A stretch of 64,000 nt of DNA from Pratylenchus scribneri. Its lineage: Eukaryota; Nematoda; Chromadorea; Rhabditida; Pratylenchidae. The stretch is taken from contig JAQSEB010000008.1 in assembly GCA_030063045.1 (NCBI GenBank), forward strand, positions 2,356,001 through 2,420,000. Reading direction: 5' to 3'. Numbering within the stretch: position 1 is the first letter of the stretch; each line of letters opens with the position of its first letter. The notes under the pieces were generated by a model. The model was not told where the DNA came from and made no database searches. It saw only the letters and a list, made by a program, of their open reading frames with translations. This document shows positions 37,601-47,404 of the stretch, piece after piece. The translations under genes and the position numbers were made by a program.

Positions 37601-39576
37601 TGTAGATTTCATCGAGACGCATCGAATGTTATATAAAATGTTAGATTTTGGCCCAAAATTAAAGTGTTTAAAAACCAAAAACAGGAAAAATGGTTTACAC
37701 GGTTTAACTCGCTCAATTTTAATTTAAACTAAGAAACAATATGTCAAAAGATGCGACTCGATGAGATCTACAAATTGGTATACGGTTTGTAAGGTCTAAA
37801 ACCGATTTTTGATTAATTAGAAGTCAATCAAAAGTTACTTTGAGGTTAAAAAATAAGAAATATGGTATAAAAATATTTGGTACTTGTTAATTATCCCGGT
37901 AAATATTTTTTTAAAGTCTATTAGGTAAAAGATAGTTACCCCTAAGGGTCATCCGGTATAGGATCATTAAGGAGATATATTATCATTTCACATATCCGCA
38001 ACCCTAATCCTAATCATCCATGAAGGAATCCTTCATTTAAGAAAACATCTGCTGGTCCGGGATAATTAACAAGTACCAAATATTTTATCGTTTTATTTAA
38101 ATGAATTTATTTAATGCGAAAATAAGCTAATTTCTCATTTTTTCCTATATATTTGGTAAGTTTTTGAGCATCTTTTTCCCATTATTTTTACATTTTTAAG
38201 TACCTTTGAACCACCACGTCAAATAGGCATTATATTCGGCCATCGTCATTGAGTCATGAATTTCCTTGGCCGTTTGCATGCACATTTGCCAACTGTCCCC
38301 GTCAAGGTAGTGCTCGGTCATCCAAACATCTTTGCCCTTTTGCTTGGCCAAAACATAGTTGCCTAGGCCTCCGCCATAGATGTGCCCAGCAATTATGGAC
38401 ACTTTGGATGCAGCTGTGGCGTCATTCTTAAAAATTGTTTTGAATTTTTCTTATCATATTCCATTCTCTCTAATTATTGTTCCCAATATTTTTTAACCGT
38501 TGAAGATTTTCTCCAGGCGGGGAATTAGAAAAATATATAAGGATTATTTTTTCATCTATCACATTTTAAATCCTAATTTGATTTATAATTTTTTTTGATT
38601 TTAGTTTAAACCGCGATAATATATAGACTTATCGATATGCATAGATTTATAGGGCTTAAAATCAAGCAATAATAATTTATTAATTTTTCGACAAAAAGAT
38701 CATATTCTTTAGGCAAGAAATACCGCAAAATATTAAATAGTCATAAAAGAATGGATCCATAAAATATCATCGAAAAAACCGATTTGAGAAATTCGATTTT
38801 ATGTTTCTTTGAATATTCGAAAAATACTATTGAAAATTCTAGTCCTTTTTAGTTCCAATTCCAAAATAATTATCAAACACCCAAAAAACGTTTTTAAATT
38901 AAGTAAGAGAGAATGTTCGCATGCGAAAAAAACAACCTAAAAATGGAATTTTTTAAAAATATTTTTTTGAATAGCCTATTTTTCCGTGGAACCAAAATGT
39001 ATTTCAGGGATAATTTTTGATAATATTCAGCCAATGCCAATAATGCCTAAGGGTTCTTATTCTTCTCATCCTCTGTACCGCTGCTTTTTCCTAATCACCC
39101 TGCCATCCTATAATCCACATTTATAAGCCAGTTCCTTTTTCCCGAATGTCTTATTGGTGTTCACTTTATTATTAAATTATTTTTAATATATTTTTGCCAA
39201 TGATAAATAATTCAAAATTGATTTGCCTCTAATCCCTAGCCCATTCCTTGGGCCATTGGAGTCCTAGGCCTCCGAAGAAGGCCCGGGACGAGAGGGTAGG
39301 CCCAGCTCTTCCACCAAATAACTTTAGCCCTAGATTAGTACTAATATGCGCTTACCAAGATAGCATCAGTAATATCTTTTCTGAACTGAAAAGATTCGGC
39401 CGCCATCAGCTTGGTGCCACTTATCCGGGAGCCTTGACTTCTCAAAAAGTCCACCATTTGTTGCGGTGTCCATTCCATCGATTCATACGACACGTGAATG
39501 TCCGGCTCATTTTGCACCGAAATGGCATAGAGCTGAACGCCGTTGTTCTGCAAATGCTGGACGAAACTCTGCAGAT
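34625..39576 (-). CDS. GH30 glucuronoxylanase with C-terminal CBM2, N-terminal half missing
   Basis: Secreted plant-cell-wall enzyme type: GH30 endo-xylanase joined to a cellulose-binding CBM2. Exons seen: about 39576-39356 (SVQNEPDI with the acid/base Glu), 38426-38204 (VWMTEHYLDGDSW with the nucleophile Glu), about 37440-37238 (GYVLGQWAKFVRP, VFVSAYKSGNQ), 36170-35745 (VVIVAVNMGGW, beta side-domain, Pro-Asn and Thr/Gly linker, start of CBM2) and 34792-34625 (SIWNADAQ, STPGWVNIG, ending LSANAC). CBM2 keeps three Trp, in STWNGG, SIWNA and TPGWV. The signal peptide and roughly the first 150 residues are absent: coding sequence stops at 39576, where a 514-bp repeat begins. I found no acceptor for the third exon in the phase set by exon 2, so that joint is unresolved. 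Probably a broken gene or one separated from its 5' exons by rearrangement or misassembly. Confidence 0.85.
34860..35010. repeat. 43-bp tandem repeat x 3 (intron before the last CBM2 exon)
   Basis: Three units of ggcttaagaccagaattttc followed by cggcttaaaatccaaattttc, the last diverging. It lies in the intron 35744-34793. Confidence 0.75.
35361..35618. repeat. Foldback element of about 260 bp (same CBM2 intron)
   Basis: Starts tagagatcggcaagacg and ends cgtccgatctctta. The interior repeats cggttcgggatt and cccgaattttcccgaa. No clear target duplication. Confidence 0.6.
37527..37838. repeat. MITE family A, copy 8 (GH30 intron)
   Basis: Left tttttgacttccaataaatc, right ttagaagtcaatcaaaag, with both atttgtagatttcatcgag and gatgagatctacaaattgg arms. 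Confidence 0.8.
37870..38086. repeat. Perfect-TIR MITE, 217 bp (GH30 intron)
   Basis: The left end aaaatatttggtacttgtta + attatcccgg is matched exactly by its reverse complement at the right end, about 29 bp. It lies directly beside a family A MITE in the intron between the second and third GH30 exons. Confidence 0.85.
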
Positions 39577-40090
39577 ATGAAAATGAGTCTGACATTTATT
39601 TTACGATAATATATGACTCACATGAGTTGCGTGAATATGAAAATTAAAAAGTAAACCCCCCGCCCCCAATATTCGGTCGAAATCGAAACTAGAAAAATGT
39701 GTCAATTTTTTGATTAGTAAATCTTTATCTTTTAGAAAGCTAAGTAATTTTCGGTTATATGACTCCCCAGTCCCCAATCAAATTGTGAACATCGTGTTCT
39801 AGTGATAATTTTGGGTGTTGATCCCAAATTTATGACTATTTTTGCGTATCAAGTCATTGACATGAGTTACGTGAAATTGTGAAAAAATACGTTAAAATTA
39901 TATGGGAAAATATAAAAATTGGATAGTGATTGATTGGTCTGATATGTGTGATATTTGAGCACAGGCCAATTCGCCGACTGGCAGTTCGCCGACAGGGCAA
40001 TTCGCCGACTGGCATTTCGCCGACTTGCAATTCGCCGACAGGCAATTCGCCGACTGGGCTTAATCCCGCGCACCTCAGGCCCTGTGGATT
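39577..40090. repeat. 514-bp direct repeat, copy 1
   Basis: Appears identical base for base to 41091-41604, exactly 1,514 bp away. It starts at the last base of GH30 coding sequence and ends with five spaced tcgccgac motifs and cctcaggccctgtggatt. Copy 1 lacks the right-hand half of the element that follows copy 2. Confidence 0.92.
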
Positions 40091-40662
40091 CGCTAGAAAT
40101 GGGTATTTAGGGGTTTTCGATGATGGAGATTCGATATGGCATTAATTTTTCAATAATTAAATTTCTTGAACTATTATCGGTTCATGGATAAAACAGTTTG
40201 AAAGAAATAAAACTTTGTTTTTTTTTTGATTCATATTCGACCTATATCGATGAGTTGATCACGAATATGCCATTTTTTCGCATAAAATACTATAATAAAA
40301 AAGTTATGGCCATTTTAGTAAAGTGGATCACCTAATCACCTTATATAATTTTGAATGGCCATAACTTCTTTATTTTGAATTTTATATGGAATAAATTGCA
40401 GAATTGCGACAAACTGTTTGGAATGAACTATCATTGATTTTTCTAGACCGCATTATGAACCGATAACAGTTCGGGCTATTTAACTAATGAAAAATGGTAT
40501 ATTAGGAATCATCATCATCAGAGTAAACCGATAAATTGCTATTTTTAACGAAAAAAATTTTTTTTCGTTAAAAATGGCGAGTACGAACACAAAAGTATTA
40601 CCAAAATATAAAAATTAAGTTAATTTAGGGAAGAAATTTTGTTGAATAATTGAATAAAATAC

Positions 40663-42524
40663 CTTTTTCTCGATCAAGGAAAGGCAACTCCGCAAGAAAA
40701 AATCCAAAACTTATGCAGTACAAACAAATGGACATGGCCAAAGCAATCGAAAAGGAATATTGTCGAATTTTATACACGGTAAATTTCAGCACAAAAATGC
40801 GCTCCACAGTGAGGAAAAATGTGAAAAATGAGCCAACACTCAAATTGTAGACGGCATGAATGGAGGAAATGAAGAAGAGGATGGTGACATTCCGGACAGC
40901 ATATTCGATTGGAAAGAAAACCTATATCATATATTGTCCATTATATTTTAACTTACAATCTTACCCGACAATTCTCTTATTTTCTATAGTTTTTTCTAAA
41001 AAAATTATTTTTTTTTTTGGTACCTTATCTTTTATGCCACCCCCTTTGAAATTTTTGAATAAATGACATTTTCTATGTTAATTTTCAAGAATGAAAATGA
41101 GTCTGACATTTATTTTACGATAATATATGACTCACATGAGTTGCGTGAATATGAAAATTAAAAAGTAAACCCCCCGCCCCCAATATTCGGTCGAAATCGA
41201 AACTAGAAAAATGTGTCAATTTTTTGATTAGTAAATCTTTATCTTTTAGAAAGCTAAGTAATTTTCGGTTATATGACTCCCCAGTCCCCAATCAAATTGT
41301 GAACATCGTGTTCTAGTGATAATTTTGGGTGTTGATCCCAAATTTATGACTATTTTTGCGTATCAAGTCATTGACATGAGTTACGTGAAATTGTGAAAAA
41401 ATACGTTAAAATTATATGGGAAAATATAAAAATTGGATAGTGATTGATTGGTCTGATATGTGTGATATTTGAGCACAGGCCAATTCGCCGACTGGCAGTT
41501 CGCCGACAGGGCAATTCGCCGACTGGCATTTCGCCGACTTGCAATTCGCCGACAGGCAATTCGCCGACTGGGCTTAATCCCGCGCACCTCAGGCCCTGTG
41601 GATTGACTTTCATCCCTTCAGGGCTAAGGGGGGTGGCCTCCGGCCCTTTCCCTTCCCTAATCTCATCATTTTGATCCGTAATCCCTCTTAATCCCCCAAT
41701 ATCCAACTTAATCCCTCTATTTCCGGATATATCCCGCGCATTCTCAGGATCTTCGGCCCTCTTCCCCGACGTTCCACTGGTTTTCCGGGCCATTTTCCAA
41801 CTATTTCCTGGCTTAATCCTACTTAATCCCCCCATATCCACCTTCCTTAATCCCTCTATATCCGGATATATCCCCAAACCCCTCCCATTTGTTCCTTCTT
41901 GGCCCTCGCGCACCCCCAAGGTCGGCGAATTTCAAGTCGGCGAATTGCCTCATTCGGCGAATTGCCAATCGGCGAACTGCCTGTCCGAACTGCCAGTCGG
42001 CGAATTGCCCTTAACCCGAGCATTCTAAATTTATTTTTTAAAACAATTTTTCACGCATAATATTCACGTAGCTTACGTCAATGAAGCAATACGCAAAAAA
42101 TAAGCAAATATTTGCCAGCACCCAAAATTACCTCTAGAATGAAATTTTCATAATTTTGGGTTAGGGGATCGCATATAATCGAAAAGAACCGAAACTATGA
42201 TTAAAAATGAGCGGACGAAATTTTGGCGCATCTTACCACTATCCCTTCTCCCTTGATTTAATAGAATGAGATTATGAGATTACTGCTAACCTTTTGTATG
42301 GATGCAGGCAATGCACTGAGTGTGCACACAAAATGTAGTGCCAAAAACAGACGCATAATTGATCCCATACGCACGGTTTTCGGCCGAAAGAGGGTAAAAC
42401 ATAAAAGGTTACCCAGCAAAAGTAAAGTTAAGCATTGACAACAAAAAACAATAATATTTTGCCAAATTTTTATTCTTGTCAATTGCTCATCCGTGAAGAA
42501 TTGGAATGGCAATGATGATGACAT
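40663..42524 (-). CDS. 7TM receptor, C-terminal half missing (paralog of 30047-32997)
   Basis: Two exons, 42524-42291 and 40921-40663, joined in phase 0; the second ends with an AAAG/gtattt donor in phase 1 but no following exon is found. The encoded part covers TM1 (IIVFCCQCLTLLLLGNLLCF), TM2 (MRLFLALHFVCTLSALPAS), TM3 ending TVERIFVLKF, and TM4 (IALAMSICLYCISFGFFLAE). The exon lengths (234, 259) and phases mirror exons 1-2 of the intact receptor (276, 256), and FALHFV/LSFHFL plus ERI-L-F are shared. The last three exons (TM5-7) are missing where a 514-bp repeat and the broken GH30 gene begin. Its intron holds the foldback at about 41450-42020. Confidence 0.7.
41091..41604. repeat. 514-bp direct repeat, copy 2
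   Basis: Second copy of 39577-40090. Here it forms the left part of a longer foldback element inside the receptor intron. Confidence 0.92.
41477..42020. repeat. Foldback element with tcggcgaattgcc ends
   Basis: The left arm carries repeated gccaattcgccgactggc motifs and the right arm their complements (gtcggcgaattgcc, gtcggcgaatttcaag). The middle (41600-41930) repeats taatccctcttaatccccc and tatatccggatatatccc, as in the interior of the 9918-11035 palindrome. The ORF across it (183 codons, - strand) is repeat-derived. Confidence 0.75.
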
Positions 42525-42867
42525 TTCTTATTTTAAAAATTTAATTACATTCTGGTAATCTTTTATCTCATAATGGTATATGTCAAAAATTTCTTATATA
42601 TTTTTAATTAAAAATGCAAAAAATTATATTTAAAATAAAATGAGTTAATTATTAATTTACAATAAGGAAGAATTTAAAAAAAATTTTTCTCCGTCGTATA
42701 ATTAGCCAATTCAAAGTTTTTGGGCTTATTGTCAGTTGATATTAGGACTCAAGATCAAGATACAGTTTAAGTCCGTTTTTTCCTCAAAAGGGAAAAAGTG
42801 AAGTGCCCCCCTTTGGGTCGTCAGGATTAGAGTTAGGGTCATTCAAGGATAGACTGGAACCAAAATC

Positions 42868-44157
42868 AGGTAAAGATCTGGGGAAAGTAGGTAAAGATCT
42901 GGGGAAAATAGGTAAAGATCTGGGGAAAATAGGTAAAGATCTGGGGAAAGTAGGTAAAGATCTGGGGAAAATAGGTAAAGATCTGGGGAAAATAAGTAAA
43001 GATCTGGGGAAAATAGGTAAAGATCTGGGGAAAATAAGTAAAGATCTGGGGAAAATAGGTAAAGATCTGGGGAAAATAAGTAAAGATCTGGGGAAAATAA
43101 GTAAAGATCTGGGGAAAATAGGTAAAGATCTGGGGAAAATAAGTAAAGATCTGGGGAAAATAGGTAAAGATCTGGGGAAAATAGGTAAAGATCTGGGGAA
43201 AATAAGTAAAGATCTGGGGAAAATAGGTAAAGATCTGGGGAAAATAGGTAAAGATCTGGGGAAAATAGGTAAAGATCTGGGGAAAATAGGTAAAGATCTG
43301 GGGAAAATAGGTAAAGATCTGGGGAAAATAAGTAAAGATCTGGGGAAAATAGGTAAAGATCTGGGGAAAATAGGTATCTGGGGAAAATAAGTAAAGATCT
43401 GGGGAAAATAGGTAAAGATCTGGGGAAAATAAGTAAAGATCTGGGGAAAATAGGTAAAGATCTGGGGAAAATAGGTAAAGATCTGGGGAAAATAAGTAAA
43501 GATCTGGGGAAAATAAGTAAAGATCTGGGGAAAATAGGTAAAGATCTGGGGAAAATAGGTAAAGATCTGGGGAAAATAAGTAAAGATCTGGGGAAAATAG
43601 GTAAAGATCTGGGGAAAATAGGTAAAGATCTGGGGAAAATAAGTAAAGATCTGGGGAAAATAGGTAAAGATCTGGGGAAAATAGGTAAAGATCTGGGGAA
43701 AATAGGTAAAGATCTGGGGAAAATAGGTAAAGATCTGGGGAAAATAGGTAAAGATCTGGGGAAAATAGGTAAAGATCTGGGGAAAATAAGTAAAGATCTG
43801 GGGAAAATAGGTAAAGATCTGGGGAAAATAGGTATCTGGGGAAAATAAGTAAAGATCTGGGGAAAATAGGTAAAGATCTGGGGAAAATAAGTAAAGATCT
43901 GGGGAAAATAGGTAAAGATCTGGGGAAAATAGGTAAAGATCTGGGGAAAATAGGTAAAGATCTGGGGAAAATAAGTAAAGATCTGGGGAAAATAGGTAAA
44001 GATCTGGGGAAAATAGGTAAAGATCTGGGGAAAATAGGTAAAGATCTGGGGAAAATAGGTAAAGATCTGGGGAAAATAGGTAAAGATCTGGGGAAAATAG
44101 GTAAAGATCTGGGGAAAATAGGTAAAGATCTGGGGAAAATAAGTAAAGTTCTGAGGA
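42868..44157. repeat. 21-bp minisatellite, about 61 units
   Basis: Units of ggtaaagatctggggaaaat + a, varying mainly between ggt and agt; each holds a BglII-type agatct. Two shortened 17-bp units (gtatctgggg...) lie exactly 458 bp apart, at 43374 and 43832, marking a higher-order repeat of 21 full units plus one short one. Because 21 is a multiple of 3, long ORFs appear on both strands (up to 466 codons); they are artefacts. Confidence 0.95.
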
Positions 44158-47100
44158 AAAAGGTAAAAATCTAGTAAACAACACAAGTACGGACTCAAGT
44201 ATCGGAGCATATGAATCTTAAAGCACGATTTTTTAATTGACTATACTTTTTGGCCCTAAAAATTCCAAATTATGGCCCGAATTTTAGATTCAAATCATTT
44301 TTCAGAAATTAATATTGGTGCGGTTTTTTAGCGACAATATCGGTTTCTTTTGCCGAGAATTTTAATTATTTTTTAGAGCTTGATCCTAAACACTCTATAC
44401 CAATTAGCATTCAATAGAGGTCATCAAGACGTATCGATTAACCTATCTATTATTGGGGATTAATCAAAACCAAAATTATAAACCAAGAAGCAACAAATAT
44501 GGTTCAGATTGTTTATAGTTTATATTATACCATTCAATTTTGATCTAAACCCTAGTAATATTAGGTCAATCGATGCGTTTCGATGAACTCTATGAATAGT
44601 ATATAAAGTTTATAGGGTTTAGATCAAGTACTAAATTATGTTTACGGCAAAAGAAACCGATTTTGTCGACTTTATTTTGTCGACAATTTCTTTTCTAATT
44701 AATAAAATTTTCTTTTGAATTTTCAAGAATGATATTTTGATGAATAGTACGAAAAGTACGAGATTTTTGCTCATTTCATCAAAATTTCACGGTTGAATAG
44801 AACAAGAAATAATATAAAATTTATTAAATGACTAAAGCAATTCATGAATTTAATATTGGGCAAAACAAAGATTTAACTTTTAATGAGTAAAATACAAACA
44901 ATTCTGATCTCTGATATGGCATGTCAGTGCTGCTCTTGCGCAAAAAAAAGGGAATTACTTTAGGAGATAGGACATTTTTCGTTTCACAACATTTTCGGAC
45001 CCGAAACTTGCGGACAAAACAGTCAGGCGAAATTGAATTTGGCCCAAAATCAGGTGAAATTTAATTTTGGCCACAAAAATCGGGCGAAATCACAATTTCG
45101 ATTGGCCGGTAATCAGTATTAGCCATAGCCAGCAGGAAATTGAGTGCCTCAATAAGCGAGCTTCGAAGCGCTAAACTTTCCTTTAAAAAAATAAGTCCAA
45201 AAAGAGGGTAAATTAAGGGAGAATGGAGGCGGCCCATGTGGTTTATAGAGCATGTGGTCAATCCAGCAATAAAAATCCAATTTTAGTAAAACAAATAGAG
45301 AAGCAGTGCGGCACAAAAACTAGTGTGTCCCGGATCCCTGCTTCGCCCATGATTGACAAGAATAAAAGTTTTTTATTTCTTCTAATTAGGGTTCTTTTAG
45401 CCTCTAATTTGACTATATAATTGGTTTTCCTTATAAAGCTTGTTTATGGTAGGGTTATGGTAGGGGCGGCATAGATTCTAGAGGCTAAGGATATATTGGG
45501 AGTTGGCAATAAAGTTATTGAGTTTGAGCCATTTCTGTGCTAATTTGGTTTTTGACTTAGAACTCAGTGACCAATGGACCAATTTAGGTGATCTAAATGG
45601 CTGATAATAACTTTTCGTATGTAGGAAATGATAAATGACAAAAAATAACTATTTTTCGCAAAATTAGAGGCTTTAAAACAACTCAACTTAAAGGAATGGA
45701 AAAAAGGCATATATTAAGTGATGTGTTTTGAATAAATGAATAATGAATAAGAGGTGATGAATAAATTCCTTATACTCTTTGGCCCTTGTCATCGAAATAA
45801 ATGGCAAATTCCTGTGATAAAATTGATGGCCAATTCCGCCTCATATGTTCCAAGCAGTATTGTCAGATGAAATTTTGAAAAAAGAAATAGAAAAGAATTT
45901 GATATTAAATAAAAATAAAATAAATAAATAATTTTGAAATTTTCTAATAATTTTTAGCTCATTCTTAATATAATCCAAATGTTGCTGGCCAAAATGCCCG
46001 CATTCATACTCTCTGTTGTAGCCAACCTTCATTTTTTTTCGCCAAAATGCCTCACCAATCCCCTCAATCCACTCGAATGCCCTGCTTTCATCAGCAGGGT
46101 TCCGATTTGACGAAGCCACACATCATTCAATAGAAAAATGACCATCCGTAACGTTTACAGCTATGAAATTCAAAAATCACGCGGCTACGGATGCATGTGA
46201 CACGGCTAAAACGCCTAAAAAGCCATGAAAATTGTAGCCGCGCCCATGGGACATGCCTAATCCGGCCCCACCGATCCATTATCCTCGCCCGTGGGATATG
46301 CCTGATCCGACCTCACCCATCCATCATCCCCCCTCCCCCATGGGGCATGCTTAATTCGGCCTCAACCATCCATCATTGACAGAGCAGCAAAAATTTAAAG
46401 AACAATTGAGAAAAGAAATGAAAATGAGAGAGTGACCGTCATTGGGGGCAGCATATAATCAGCAAAAAAATGTTGCGTAAATTCATTTTATTTAATAAGA
46501 ATTTAAAATTATTTAAAAAATTCCAATTTTAAAAAATTCCAATTTTATAAAAAAATCCATTTTTCATTCAGCAGAACTCTGATAACATAAATTATTATTA
46601 CAAAAATTACAATGGGAAATAACTGGTTTTTGCTGCTGCATTGCCTAATGGTTCCGCCACAATAACAATTATAATGGCTGGAAAGACTGGAGAATCATCC
46701 CATTCTAAGAGAGGAAATTCACCAGTAGGAAGTATGAAGGAGATTAAAAAAGGAGGGGCCGATTTATATTTGTCTAAATCGGTTTTGGTTTCAAAACCGA
46801 AATTATGATTTTCACTAAATCCGAAAACTGGGTTCTAAAACCGACACCATTATAAAATCGAATAGCAGTAGATTAGGGGACAGTTTTCGATTCGATTATT
46901 TTGGATTTCACATCGATGGTTCTATTTAGAAAATTTATGGCATAAATAATAGTAGTCGCTATTAGGTATGGCCAGAGAAAACAGTGATTTAGTCAAAATT
47001 ACTGCCAAAATATGGTGTCCGAAATTCCAATTTCTAAACTTAACTTTTCCATTTTGATTTATTATATTTTCCTTCATCGACGGACTCTTTTTCTCTTTTT

Positions 47101-47404
47101 CACTTGATTTTTACACTAGGAATAAATTCAATCTCAGAACAAATTTTGCTGTTTAATTTGAAATAAATTGTTAGGAAAAAGTCAAAATTCCCAAAATTTT
47201 GGCATCAAGACAAATTATTTTCAAAGCTCGAATTTCGGCAAGAAGGATATTTTATCAGTCTTTTCCGAGACAGTTTAAATGAAAAGCCCTAATCCGAAAA
47301 AATGTGAATGAGATCGAACATCGAATCGTCTCGGTTTCTTATTAAAAAAAGAAGGGCATCTTATTTAAAATTTTATGTGCTTAACAGTTTAACAAAGTGC
47401 AATT
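44158..47404. other. Intergenic region, no accepted gene
   Basis: AT-rich. 44390-44650 is a diverged foldback (tcgatgcgtttcgatgaact). 46242-46376 holds a short tandem repeat. Fragments of regular codon use at 46119-45945 (-) and 45860-45780 (-) look protein-like but could not be joined by splice sites. 46750-46880 repeats aaaaccgaaa/ttttggttt motifs. Confidence 0.5.
46242..46376. repeat. Tandem repeat of about 46 bp x 3
   Basis: Three diverged units beginning cccatgggacatgcctaatc, each ending ccatccatcat or ccgatccattat. Noticeably GC-rich for this window. Confidence 0.75.

Noticed and set aside
41368..41919. 183-codon - strand ORF with Arg-Arg-Ile/Ala-Ser-Arg repeats
   Set aside because: Lies in the foldback element and reads its tcggcgaattgcc repeats; no homologous protein recognised.
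42784..44210. ORFs of 466 and 455 codons (-) and 195 codons (+) with YLFSPDL- or KDLGKIG-type repeats
   Set aside because: They are translations of a 21-bp minisatellite in several frames on both strands. There is no conserved flanking sequence, splice structure or independent start.
45780..46119. Possible two-exon - strand gene fragment (segments containing WIEGIGEAFW and SQEFAIYFDDKGQRV)
   Set aside because: The codon use looks real, but I found no donor/acceptor pair joining the pieces and no family match. It may be a relic.
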